This document shows positions 7,788 to 17,400 of a stretch of DNA of 64,000 nucleotides, piece by piece (position 1 is the first letter of the stretch; every line of letters begins with the position of its first letter). Origin of the DNA: JABDIY01 sp963751955. GTDB lineage: Bacteria > Actinomycetota > Acidimicrobiia > Acidimicrobiales > SZUA-35. The stretch lies in assembly GCA_963751955.1 (NCBI GenBank), contig CAVVWM010000011.1, forward strand, positions 248,001-312,000. Reading direction: 5' to 3'. The position numbers were made by a program, and so were the translations under genes. A model generated the notes under the pieces. It saw only the letters and a program-made list of their open reading frames with translations. It was not told the origin of the DNA and made no database searches.

Positions 7788-10103
7788 CTAGGACGAGGCC
7801 TCCCGGATGGCTTCCCACACCCGGCGGGAGGTCAGGGGCATGTCGATGTGCTTCACACCCAGGTGGCTCACTGCGTCGATCACGGCGTTGTGGATTGCTG
7901 AGGTGGAACCGATCGTGCCAGATTCGCCGATGCCCTTGGCGCCGAGCGGATTCCGAAAGGTCGGCGTTTCAGTGTTGTAGGTCTCGAAGTTGATCAACTC
8001 CGCAGCCGACGGAATGGCGTAATCCATCAGATTCGACGTGATCGGATTGCCGTCCTCGTCATACGCGACCTCTTCGAACAACGCCTGGGCTACACCCTGA
8101 GCGATGCCGCCGTGCTGTTGACCGGTGACGAGCAGGGGATTGAGAATCCGCCCGCAATCGTCCACCGCAACGTGGCGCAGCATCTTCACAGCACCGGTGT
8201 CGGTGTCGACCTCGACCAGCGATATGTGTGTGCCGAACGGGAAAGTGGCATCTTGGCCGTCGAAGTCGTGTTCGAAGCTGAGCCCAGGCTCCATGTCCTG
8301 TGGCAACTTGGCCGGATCCTTGGCTGCGGCGGCGAGGTCTCCCCAGGTGATCGCAGAAGCCGGTACACCTGCAACCTGAAGTCCTGCGTCGGCCTTCACG
8401 ATGTCGGTCTCTGCGGCCTCCAAGATGTGCGCCGCCAGCTTCTTCGCCTTCTCCATCACTTTTTCGCTCGCAACGAATACGGCCGACCCGCCGGCTTGTA
8501 ACGAGCGGGACCCCATCGTTCCAGCTCCCTTGGGCACCAGATCCGTATCGGACTGGTGGAGGATCACCCTGTCCATCGGGATGCCGAGTACGTCGCTCAC
8601 CAGCATCGAGAACGCAGTGTCGTGACCCTGGCCGTGGCTGGAGGTACCAACCTTGGCGGTGGCGGTGCCATCCTCGTGCACCTCCACCTTGCCGTATTCC
8701 ACGTGAAGCCCCGTTGGAGCGGTGATCTCTACATACGTGCACACGCCGATGCCAAGCTGGCGAGGATCACCACTGGCTCGGCGGGCGGCCTGTTCGGCCC
8801 GACGCTCTTCGTAGCCGAATTCTTCCACCGCTCTATCGAGAGCTCTGAAGTACTCGCCGTTGTCGTAGTTCGTGCCACCGTGGGTCGCGTAGGGGAACAT
8901 CTCGGGCGTGAGAAGGTTCTTGCGCCGGATTTCCACCGGGTCTATGCCCAGTTCAACCGCGGCAATATCCATGACACGCTCGAGTAGCTGGGTTGCCTCG
9001 GGTCGGCCGGCCCCGCGGTAAGCGGCGATCTGGGTGTTGTTGGTGGCCACCGACGTGGCCCTGAAACGCAGTGAGGGAATGTTGTAGACGCCCTGGCACA
9101 TCATCTGTGTGAAATAGGTGAGAAACCCCCCGACGGCTGGGTATGCGCCGGTAGCGGCAATGGCGTTGAAGTCGAGGCCGGTAATCACACCATCGTTGGT
9201 TATGCCGAGCTTGGCGGTGAGGACCATGTCTCGGCCCTGCGCCATCGCAACCATGTTCTCGCTTCGTTGCTCGGTCCACTTGAGCGGTTGCCCCAGGAGC
9301 TGCGCCAGCTTCGTGGTGATGAGGAACTCGGTGTAGGCACCGGCCTTTGAACCAAACCCTCCGCCGACCACGGGAGCGGCAACCCGCAGATTGCTGGGAT
9401 CGAGGTCGAGCTCACCCACCAACGTATCGCGCACCGAAATTGGGTTTTGGGACGGAATCCAGACGCTCAGATGACCGTTCTCCCCCGGGACCACCAGACA
9501 ACCGTTCGGCTCCATCGGAACACCAGCAAGCCGCTGGGAATGCACGCGAGCCTCGATGACTCGCTCGGCACCGGCTACGGGATCCTCCTCTTGGCCGTTG
9601 TTGGTGAGGAACACGATGTTGCTGCCGTGTTCTTCGAAGAGAAGCGGAGCCCCCTCGGCCATTGCCGCTTCCTGATCGGTCACGGCGTCGAGGGGGTCGT
9701 AATCGACGTCTACGAGTTCGGCGGCGTCGAGCGCCTGACCCCGCCCATCGGCCACGATCACCGCAACGATATCACCGACGAATCGAACCTTGCCCTTGGC
9801 AAGCGGCGGCCTCGAAAAGATCGGATCAAACATTGCAAAGCCGAGGAAAGGCTTGAGCTCCAGAGTGTCGGCGGTCCACACGCCCCTGACTCCTGGTGCG
9901 CTTGCAGCCTCGCTCGTGTCGATCGAAATCAATGTGGCGTGGGCGAAGGGTGACCTGATGAAGTGGACGAAACCCACTCCGGGTACGTCCATGTCGTCGT
10001 AGTACCAGTCGGTGCCGTCGAGGAGGCCGGGATCCTCCTTGCGGAGAACGGAATTGCCAAGCAGTGAGCCTTCAACATCTCTGACATCGGTCATGAGGGC
10101 CAT
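7788..10103 (-). CDS. Xanthine dehydrogenase/CO dehydrogenase family molybdopterin-binding large subunit (form II CoxL-like)
   Basis: The 771-residue protein has the molybdenum hydroxylase large-subunit layout: an N-terminal ald_Xan_dh_C domain (LGNSVLRKEDPGLLDGTDWYYDD, given in parts) and Mo-binding motifs VVGGGFGSKAG, AYRGAGRPEA, SSHGQGHDT, MGSRSLQAGGSA, and GAKGIGESGTIG near the end with the catalytic Glu. AYRGAGR marks form II 'CoxL-like' proteins, not true form I CO dehydrogenase (AYxCSFR). No FAD- or 2Fe-2S-subunit gene adjoins it, which is unusual since the enzyme normally works as an L-M-S complex. Start ATG 10103 or 10094. The likely substrate is an aldehyde or N-heterocycle, unproven. 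Confidence 0.88.
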   Translation of the reverse strand: MALMTDVRDVEGSLLGNSVLRKEDPGLLDGTDWYYDDMDVPGVGFVHFIRSPFAHATLISIDTSEAASAPGVRGVWTADTLELKPFLGFAMFDPIFSRPPLAKGKVRFVGDIVAVIVADGRGQALDAAELVDVDYDPLDAVTDQEAAMAEGAPLLFEEHGSNIVFLTNNGQEEDPVAGAERVIEARVHSQRLAGVPMEPNGCLVVPGENGHLSVWIPSQNPISVRDTLVGELDLDPSNLRVAAPVVGGGFGSKAGAYTEFLITTKLAQLLGQPLKWTEQRSENMVAMAQGRDMVLTAKLGITNDGVITGLDFNAIAATGAYPAVGGFLTYFTQMMCQGVYNIPSLRFRATSVATNNTQIAAYRGAGRPEATQLLERVMDIAAVELGIDPVEIRRKNLLTPEMFPYATHGGTNYDNGEYFRALDRAVEEFGYEERRAEQAARRASGDPRQLGIGVCTYVEITAPTGLHVEYGKVEVHEDGTATAKVGTSSHGQGHDTAFSMLVSDVLGIPMDRVILHQSDTDLVPKGAGTMGSRSLQAGGSAVFVASEKVMEKAKKLAAHILEAAETDIVKADAGLQVAGVPASAITWGDLAAAAKDPAKLPQDMEPGLSFEHDFDGQDATFPFGTHISLVEVDTDTGAVKMLRHVAVDDCGRILNPLLVTGQQHGGIAQGVAQALFEEVAYDEDGNPITSNLMDYAIPSAAELINFETYNTETPTFRNPLGAKGIGESGTIGSTSAIHNAVIDAVSHLGVKHIDMPLTSRRVWEAIREASS

Positions 10104-10159
10104 TCTGGCCGAAGTACCGACGGACTGACCATTCCTCCTGCGAGGCCGGATCGGTTCTA

Positions 10160-11845
10160 CTAGCGCTGGTTGTAACCGGCGACCAGGTCGGCGGTTTCTC
10201 GTATGTTCTCCTCCGATTCGGAGAACCAGATCATCAGGGATCCCCGGCCATAGCCGTTGGCCAACACCTGATACCAGTAGTCATAGCCTGTCTGGTCGGG
10301 AGGTCGCCTCAGCACGTTCTGGTAGATCAGATCGAGGAACTGTGCGTCGTCGACATCGCCGTAGGTATTCCGGAACTCCTGGGACTGAGTGAACCAGTAG
10401 GACGCCTCAGCCAATTCCAGCCTTCCGTCGGCGACGGTGAGCCAGTAGTGGAGGCCTTCGTCGTCGGGCAGTCGTAGGAAGTAGGCCAGGTATAGGCGGA
10501 TGAACTGGTTCCGACGAGCCTGCGGGTCCACGAGAATCGGTGGTGAGCTGCCGTCGTCAACCACGGTTCCAGGTGCTTTGAGGAACGGCAGCTTCTCCAT
10601 GGCGGCGCCCAAGATCTGATCGCTGTCGGCGTCAAGCCAGTCCTCGAGAACGGTTGCATGAATCTGACGAAAGTCAACCGTGGGAATCAGGTTTCCCTGG
10701 CGGGTGAGGTTGGTAAGCGATGGGCGCTGCCCGTAGAGGCCGCCCCTCACGTTGCCGCCGATCGCCATGGCGAGACCGGCAGCGCCGTGGTCGGTCCCCC
10801 GAGAGTCGTTGTCTGCCACCCGACGACCGAATTCGCTGTTCACGATCACCAGCACTCGGTCGAGCCATTCGGCTTCGAGGACCTGGAACAAGGTGCTGAT
10901 CGCCTCGTCGAACTCGATCATTCGATCCCGATGCTGATTGGGCTGGTCGCTGTGGCTATCGAAGGAGCCCCACAAGACAGAGAACACCCGGGTGCCGAAT
11001 CCGGCATTGATCAGCCGAGCGATCACCTCCATTCGAATGGCCAGCCTTCCCTCCGCCGGCGTGGACGGATAGACCGGTCGGAGTCTGGCAGCCAGATCGA
11101 GCGCAGACGCTCCCGAACCACCAAGAGCTTCAGCCCACTGACCCAGTGAGCTGCTGCCGGCGAAAGAGCGAATCGTGTCGTACTGACGAACATCAACAGC
11201 GTTGTCACTCATGTTGAAGAGACCCGAAGCCCTCTGGGGAAGGGCGGTCACTCGAGGAGTAGCGCCCACCATGTGCAACGGGATCGACGACGAAACCGTG
11301 ACAGCCGGGATCTCCATGCTGGAAGGCAGACCGTCCAGATAACGACCGAGCCATCCCGAGGTGGGCGTCCCATGGATCTGGCCACTCATCAACCGGGCCA
11401 TCGAGGTGAAGTGTGAAAGATCATCGAGGGGCTGACCAACCCCCTCGATGATGGCAACCTGACCCGCGTCCCAACGCTGTTTGATCGTTGGAAGATTGGG
11501 GTTCAGGGCGTGCGTGTCGCTCAGGACGAGGGCTTCCTGTGAGGTTATTCCCAACCGCGGTCGTGCGTCGTAGTAGGCGCCCTCATTGATCGGGATCACA
11601 GTGTTGAGGCCGTCGTTGCCTCCTCCCATCGTCATGTTGATGACGACTCCGTCGGAAGGACCAACTGGGGTTGCTGCCGCAGCGGCTGCCAGGTCGAGGT
11701 TCTCGATCAACATCCAGGTGGGGATCCCGGCCGCCGCTCCGGTGGCTGCTGCGGCTTGCAGGAAATCCCGTCGGGTGAGGCTGAATCGATCCCGGGGAGC
11801 AGGCGCGGAGAGGGAGGCGACGATCTGTTCGGTGGTGGGCTCCAT
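10160..11845 (-). CDS. DUF1501 family Tat-exported protein with C-terminal DUF4214 repeats
   Basis: A twin-arginine signal (LTRRDFLQAAAATGAAAG) near residue 25 precedes a DUF1501 domain, an alkaline-phosphatase-like fold often called a sulfatase relative (MGGGNDGLNTVIPINEGAYY, SEFGRRVADN, GTDHGAAGLAM). From about residue 450 two DUF4214-like units follow (FIRLYLAYFLRLPDDEGLHYW and LDLIYQNVLRRPPDQTGYDYW, each shown in part), a module linked to extracellular or S-layer proteins. It starts one base after the DUF1800 stop, so the two form an operon. Exported by Tat to the cell surface; function unknown. Confidence 0.85.
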   Translation of the reverse strand: MEPTTEQIVASLSAPAPRDRFSLTRRDFLQAAAATGAAAGIPTWMLIENLDLAAAAAATPVGPSDGVVINMTMGGGNDGLNTVIPINEGAYYDARPRLGITSQEALVLSDTHALNPNLPTIKQRWDAGQVAIIEGVGQPLDDLSHFTSMARLMSGQIHGTPTSGWLGRYLDGLPSSMEIPAVTVSSSIPLHMVGATPRVTALPQRASGLFNMSDNAVDVRQYDTIRSFAGSSSLGQWAEALGGSGASALDLAARLRPVYPSTPAEGRLAIRMEVIARLINAGFGTRVFSVLWGSFDSHSDQPNQHRDRMIEFDEAISTLFQVLEAEWLDRVLVIVNSEFGRRVADNDSRGTDHGAAGLAMAIGGNVRGGLYGQRPSLTNLTRQGNLIPTVDFRQIHATVLEDWLDADSDQILGAAMEKLPFLKAPGTVVDDGSSPPILVDPQARRNQFIRLYLAYFLRLPDDEGLHYWLTVADGRLELAEASYWFTQSQEFRNTYGDVDDAQFLDLIYQNVLRRPPDQTGYDYWYQVLANGYGRGSLMIWFSESEENIRETADLVAGYNQR

Positions 11846-11846
11846 G

Positions 11847-13151
11847 TCAGGCCAACTGGAATTCAGGGGTGAGCAGAGAGAGGAAGATGAGGCCCGTCGG
11901 CTCGGCCCAACGGGACGTTGCCCTCTCAGTCGCTACGAATTCAGTGAGGGAGGTTCTGGTTCGATCCGACACCTCGAACAGGCCGAAGGTGTCCAGGGCG
12001 CGGTCGACGCTCTGTGACACAGTGAGCTCGGCTGAATCTGCGAGGAGATCTCGGTCGTTGGCCCGCCACCGCAGGTTGCTGGCGAACCGTGCCTTGGCCC
12101 ACGTAGCGCTGCTGGAGATCCAATAGCCGTTTTGTTTCCAGCCGGCCACGTTGGGGGGGTCGTACATCGATTGACCCATTTCTCCCACGTACCACTGCGG
12201 GTCGATGTCAGCGCTGGCTAGTTCGGCATGACGCATCGCAGCAACGGTGAACTCGATCGGGCTTCGGATCAGCGCGTTCTTGGCCCGGTCGCTACGGAAG
12301 TCGGGATGAAGGAAGATGGCCCGCAGAAGGGCGTCGACCCTCATTCCACCGGAAATGAGAGCGTCGGCCAGCGCCTCCACGACTCCAGCTTCAGGTTTGG
12401 GGTAGGCGAAGAAGCTCCACATCTTGGACGCTATGAAACGGGATGCATCACGCTGCTTGGGGCCGAGAAGAATGTGGGTGATGATCTCGGGCCCGTCCCA
12501 GTTGTTGGTGATACCCATGAAGGTCTTCAGGTCACTGTCGTGCTGGTCGGCATGGAACACGTATTCGCGGGGCTCGGCATCCCAACGATTCAATCCGTGA
12601 CCGGTCCAGGCTCGGGCGGAGGCCTGGACGTCGTCTTCGGTGTAGTGGCCCTGCCCTAGGAGGAATAGCTCCATCAGTTCCCGAGCGAAGTTCTCGTTCG
12701 GGCTGCCCTTTCGATTGTCGTCGTTGTCGAGGTAGAGGAGCATTGCTGGCTGTAGGGCCATTGTCTGATAGAGCTCTACTAGATCGCCCATACCCTTGGA
12801 CCGGAACAGCTGGATCTGATCAAACATCAGGTAGTGCTTGTTGACTTTGTCGAGTCCGCTGCACAGCACTCCGTGCCAGAACAAGGCGACCTTTTCCTGA
12901 ATCGGCTTGGGAACGGTGCGGGCCCTTTCGAACCAGAAATGAGTCATGCCGACGTACCGTTCGCTCCAGTCGGTTGAGCTCTCGTCTAGGTCGGGCACGT
13001 TGTCGGACACGGGAGGATTGTCCGAGATGTCGAGAACGTTATCGACGACCTGAGTCCAATCCAGATCGGTGAGGGCTTCGATATCGGTACGGCGCCCACC
13101 AAAGCCACTGCGGCGGAGAAGGTGGGCAACGTCGGAAAAGTCAGACGGCAT
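11847..13151 (-). CDS. DUF1800 domain protein
   Basis: ATG 13151, preceded by GAAGG at a suitable distance, gives a protein of about 434 residues; a GTG at 13160 is an alternative. The sequence shows the DUF1800 hallmarks: HLLRRSGFGG at the N-terminus, LFWHGVLCSGLDKV, NENFARELMELFLLGQGHYTE (in part) and DVQASARAWTGHGLN, then SPIEFTVAAMRH and DPPNVAGWKQNGYWI. DUF1800 genes nearly always precede a DUF1501 gene, as here (TGA-C-ATG junction). The pair is common in Planctomycetes and Actinomycetota and is thought to act on the surface, but no reaction is established. Confidence 0.88.
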   Translation of the reverse strand: MPSDFSDVAHLLRRSGFGGRRTDIEALTDLDWTQVVDNVLDISDNPPVSDNVPDLDESSTDWSERYVGMTHFWFERARTVPKPIQEKVALFWHGVLCSGLDKVNKHYLMFDQIQLFRSKGMGDLVELYQTMALQPAMLLYLDNDDNRKGSPNENFARELMELFLLGQGHYTEDDVQASARAWTGHGLNRWDAEPREYVFHADQHDSDLKTFMGITNNWDGPEIITHILLGPKQRDASRFIASKMWSFFAYPKPEAGVVEALADALISGGMRVDALLRAIFLHPDFRSDRAKNALIRSPIEFTVAAMRHAELASADIDPQWYVGEMGQSMYDPPNVAGWKQNGYWISSSATWAKARFASNLRWRANDRDLLADSAELTVSQSVDRALDTFGLFEVSDRTRTSLTEFVATERATSRWAEPTGLIFLSLLTPEFQLA

Positions 13152-13196
13152 ACCGAGCACCTTCGGCGCATGGGCCGTTCGAACTTGAGGAGTAAT

Positions 13197-13255
13197 CTGT
13201 TTGGCCCATGTCAGGGGGCTGAGACAGCATTCAGATCGATCAAGTACGATCCAGC
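13197..13255. repeat. 59-bp element, left copy (divergent promoter-like)
   Basis: This matches 22577-22635 at 50 of 59 positions in the same orientation. It covers a minus-strand ATG with four codons (M-G-Q-T here, M-G-R-T at the other copy), a spacer, and a plus-strand -10-like TACGAT (13245-13250). Six central bases (TTCAGA versus CCCCCC) account for most differences. In this copy the minus-strand reading ends after 22 codons, overlapping the DUF1800 start, so it is a stub. The two copies bound the 9.3-kb RND segment. Confidence 0.75.
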
Positions 13256-13510
13256 ATCACCCCGGCCACCTTTGCCGAACTCTCGGCCCGCCTGGCCAAC
13301 GTCGCCGACGCATCCCGCTGTTTCCTGCCCTCCCAGGAACAACGGGTGATCGCCAGCCTCATGGCCGACATGCGCAACCCGTCGGCCCGCCGCCCGCCAC
13401 GGGATCTGCTCGTCACCAAACTCACCAACCTGGTCGGCGACCGCTTCGAGCTCGACGATCGCCAGGCACTCAAAAGCCCGGACTGGACCTACGCCGACCC
13501 CGACCAGTAG
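13256..13510 (+). CDS. Small open frame without a canonical start (84 codons)
   Basis: A clean frame with strong GC third-position bias encodes ITPATFAELSARLANV..., through PSQEQRVIASLMADMRNP and RDLLVTKLTNLVGDRFEL, to a TAG at 13508. It looks like a real helical protein but I do not recognise it. An in-frame TGA lies shortly upstream and no ATG, GTG or TTG precedes the conserved part; the first codon after the promoter-like repeat is ATC. Either an ATG was lost or this is the 3' remnant of a larger gene. A 12-bp palindrome (GGGCCGCGGCCC, 13516-13527) follows the stop. Confidence 0.45.
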   Translation: MTPATFAELSARLANVADASRCFLPSQEQRVIASLMADMRNPSARRPPRDLLVTKLTNLVGDRFELDDRQALKSPDWTYADPDQ

Positions 13511-13550
13511 GACCGGGGCCGCGGCCCGGCTGCATCAAACATCAGGCTCA

Positions 13551-13598
13551 GCGTCGCGCTCTGCGTTGCGTTGCGTCGCGCTCTGCGTTGCGTCGCGC
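13551..13598 (+). repeat. Short tandem repeat, 22-bp unit, about two copies
   Basis: GCGTCGCGCTCTGCGTTGCGTT (split: GCGTCGCGCTCTGCG + TTGCGTT) is followed by a second nearly full copy and a partial third start. It lies in the gap between the small frame ending at 13510 and the gene starting at 13723. No gene is seen in that gap. Confidence 0.6.
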
Positions 13599-13722
13599 CC
13601 ACATCGCGGCGCCGTCGCGGCCCCGTGGTAGGCGCATACCGTCCTGGTCACAGGCGGCCGCAGGGCTTGCATTCGAATCTGTCGAGGGCCACTGTGAGAG
13701 CAACCTCCAGCTAGGAAGTCAC

Positions 13723-14342
13723 GTGTACGTCCACACCGCTCGTTGCACAATCGACAATGGCAGCCCGGATCGCTCCTTAACCGATGGCCTCGAACTGGCC
13801 GAGCAGATTGAGAATCTAGTCGCAATTCCAATCACACTGTGGTCCGCTCCCTTCGCTGCCAGCGGAACCCAACTGGTCTGGTCGGCCCGAATTCAGAACT
13901 TGGTTCAGATGGATGCCCTCCAGGCGGCCCTGTGCTCGTTTTACCGAGAAACGCCCCAGACGGGTCGTTGGTACAGTTTCCCGCCCTTCGTGTGGAGGCA
14001 CTTCTCGAAATCGTTTCGGGCGAACCACAGGGACCGCCGGCCCCATTCGTAACCGCTCGAGTTGCTTACGCCACCGCCGATGCCGCCGACGAAGCGATTG
14101 CGTGGGGATCGAACCTGGCCGAGCAAGAACGACAAACCCTGGATGCTTGCGTCATGTTCGGCGTCAACGTGTTCGGCGATGATGGGCGGCTGGTGTGGGT
14201 GGTGTCCCACCCCGACGCCCACACGGTGGAGACCGCAGGGCGAATGCTGAAGACGGACCCGACCATCAAAGCCCTCATGGATGAGGGACGCCATCTACTT
14301 CAAACCCGCCGTCGCTGGCACTACATGCGACGCCTCAACTGA
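13723..14342 (+). CDS. Conserved hypothetical protein, two-lobed, broken by a 1-nt deletion
   Basis: A GTG at 13723, preceded by AGGAAG, opens VYVHTARCTIDNGSPD..LTDGLELAEQIENLVAIPITLWSAPFAASGTQLVWSARIQNL (in parts). Good coding then continues one frame over, from about 13930, with VLVLPRNAPDGSLVQF through IAWGSNLAEQERQTLDACVM and LVWVVSHPDAHTVETAGRML to the TGA at 14340. Adding one base makes 207 codons, so a single deletion near 13925-13945 explains it. The two halves look like related beta-alpha-beta lobes, as in dimeric-barrel proteins. Function unknown. It ends 75 nt before the RND operon and may share its promoter. Confidence 0.6.
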
Positions 14343-14417
14343 ACGGACAGAACCAATGCTCGAAAGACCGATCAATACCTCGAGTCCAAAGATGAAGTCA
14401 AGAAAGGGAGTAACGCC

Positions 14418-17400
14418 ATGATCCGATGGTTTGTCGATGTGAGTATACGCGCCCGCGTCGCACTGGTCGTGCTGGCTGGGGTAACGGTTCTGGTGGGTGC
14501 CATACAATTGGGCTCGTCGACCGTCGACGTATTCCCGGAGTTCGATCCGCCGCTTGTCGAGGTCCAGACCGAGGCCCTCGGTCTCTCCGCCGCCGAAGTG
14601 GAATCACTGATCACGGTTCCGCTCGAGGCCGATCTCCTCAACGGGGTGGCCTGGCTCGACGAGATCCGCTCGGAGTCGGTCGACGGGTTGTCCTCGATCG
14701 TCATGGTTTTCGAGCCGGGCACCGATCCGATCCGGGCCCGGCAGATGGTCCAGGAGCGGATGACCCAGGCCCACGCCCTGCCCAACGTGTCGAAGCCCCC
14801 GCTGATGCTGCAACCGCTCTCGTCGAACAGCCGGGTGATGATGGTCGGCCTGACCTCCGACGACATGTCGCTGGTCGAGCTGGGCGTCCTGGCCCGGTGG
14901 AACATCAAGCCCAGGCTCCTCGGCGTGCCCGGTGTGGCCAACGTCGGGGTTTGGGGTCACCGTGACCGCCAGCTACAGGTGCTGGTCGACCCCACCGACC
15001 TCGCCGCCGCCGGCGCCTCGCTCGACGAAGTGGTCGAGACGGTCGGCGAGGCCCTGTGGGTCTCGCCGCTGAGCTTCCTCGAGTCGTCCAAGCCCGGCAC
15101 CGGCGGTTTCATCGACACGCCGAACCAGCGGCTCGGGATCCGCCACCTCCTCCCGATCGCCACGCCCGAAGACCTCGGCAAGGTTCCGGTCGTCAACCAT
15201 CCCGACCTTTCGGTCGCCGACATAACGAACGTGATCGAGAGCCACCAGCAGCTGATCGGCGACGCCGCCGTCAATGGTGAGACCGGGATGATCCTCGTCA
15301 TCGAGCGGTTCCCCGACGCCGATCCGGTGGCGATCGCCGACGACGTCCAGACCACGTTGAGCACGATGAGGGCCGGCCTCCCAGGCGTCGACATCGAGAC
15401 CGAGGTGTTCCGGTCCGCAGCTTACATCGAGTCGATGAGCAGCAACCTGACCACCGTCCTGGGCATCGGACTTATCCTGGCGATCCTTCTACTGGCGTTG
15501 TTCCTGTCGAGCTGGCGGAGCGCGGTGATCGCCTTCGCCGTGATCCTGACCAGCCTGGCGGTCACCCTTCTCATCTTCGATTGGCAGGGCCTGTCGCTCA
15601 ACATCATGACCATTAGCGGGCTGCTTATCGCCCTGGGGGTGATCGTCGACGACGTCGTCGTCGACACCGACAACGCGGCCCGACGCTTGAGACAAGAGCG
15701 AGAGGCGGGTCAGACCGGCCCCTCGAGGATGCCGATCTTTCTGTCTGCGATCCGGACCCGCCGGACCCTCGTCTCGGCGACGATCATCCTGTTGTTGGCC
15801 GTGGTCCCGGTCTTGTTCTTCCAGGGGCTCACCGGCGACCTGTTCTCGCCACTGGTCACGTCGTACGCCATCGCCGTTCTGGTGTCGTTCGCCGTCGCTC
15901 TGCTCCTGACGCCTGGCCTGACCGTCCTCCTGCTTGGCGACGTCACTGACGCCCCGGATCCGTCACCGCTGGCCACTCGGTTCGAGTCGTTCCACGACGC
16001 TCTGACCGGTCTGGTCGGTCGGATCGGCCGGACTGCGACGCTCGCCGTCGCCGGGAGCCTGGCGGTAGTGGGGCTGGCGGCCCTGCTGCTGATGAACACG
16101 GCGTGGACCCCGACCTTCCAACAGGACAGCGCCCGGGTCCGGTGGGAAGCCGCGCCCGGCACCTCCCCGGCGGCGATGATGTCGACGATCGGCGCCATCA
16201 CCGAGGACCTGACGGCCATCGATGGGGTCGACGGCGTGAGTGCCCACATCGGGCGGGCCGAGACGGGCGACCGCGTCGTCGACATCAACACCGCCGACGT
16301 ATGGGTTCGGTTCGCCGACGGTGCCGACCGCGCCGCAACGGTCCAAGCCGTCGAGCAAGCAACGGCGGACCTCCCCGGGTCGGTCGAGGTCCTCCAGACG
16401 TTCATTCCCGAGCGACTCGACGAAGCCCTCAACGGGCCGGACGCCGATGTCACCGTTCGGGTCTACGGGATCGATTTCGACCAGCTCGACGCCAAGGCCG
16501 ACGAGATAGCCGAGCTGGTCGACGTGGTCGATGGGGTGGCCAGCGCCACCGTCCCCGAGCGTGTGCTCGAGCCCCAGATCGATGTCACGGTCGACCTGGA
16601 GGCGGCCGAAGGTTTCGGCATCCTCCCCGGCGATGTCCGTCGCCAGGCGACCACGTTGGTCTCCGGACTGCAGGTCGGCAGCCTCTTCGAGGAGCAGAAG
16701 GTCTTCGACGTGGTGGTGTGGGGCGAGCCCGAGCTACGGGACGAGGCCTCCGACTTTGATTCGATGCCGATCGAGCTGCCGGACGGGTCGCTGGTGCCGC
16801 TCGGTGAGCTGGCCCGGGTCGAAACGGTGGAAGCGACGGCATCGATCCAGCGCGACGCCGTGTCCCGCTACACCGACGTCAACGTGACCGTCGACGGCCG
16901 CAGCGCCGACGCCGTGGCCGACGACATCCGCACTGCCCTGATGGAGGTCAGCTTCGAGCCCGAGTCACGGGCCGAGATCGTCGGCGGCCCAGCCGATGGG
17001 CAGGGAGGCCGGTGGCGCATCCCGGTCGTGATCCTGGCCGTCCTGATCGGCACCTACCTCCTGATCCAGTCGGTGTTCGGTGGCTGGCGGCTCGCCCTCG
17101 GGTTGATGGCCTCGGCCCTGGTCGCCCTGTTCGGCGCTGTCGTCGGGGCCATTCTGACCGGCGGCGAACTGACCCTGCCCGTGATGTTCGGCCTCCTCGC
17201 GGTCTTCGGCATCGCCATCCGCCATGCCGTGCTGGCGGTCGACCAGGTCCGTCGTCTGGAGCTCGACTCCCCCGAGCCCGGGCCGGAGCTGATCGACCAG
17301 GCCTTCCGGGAGCGGGCCCCGGCCGTCCTGGCCACCACACTCATGGTGGCCATCTTCCTCGTGCCGGCCCTGCTGTTCGGCAGCGCCCCCGGGCTCGAGA

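Noticed and set aside
13201..14052. 283-codon plus-strand frame covering the small frame and the repeat
   Set aside because: Only its end (from GTG 13723) is protein-like; the first part is in the wrong frame for the 13256-13510 coding sequence and reads through the tandem repeat.
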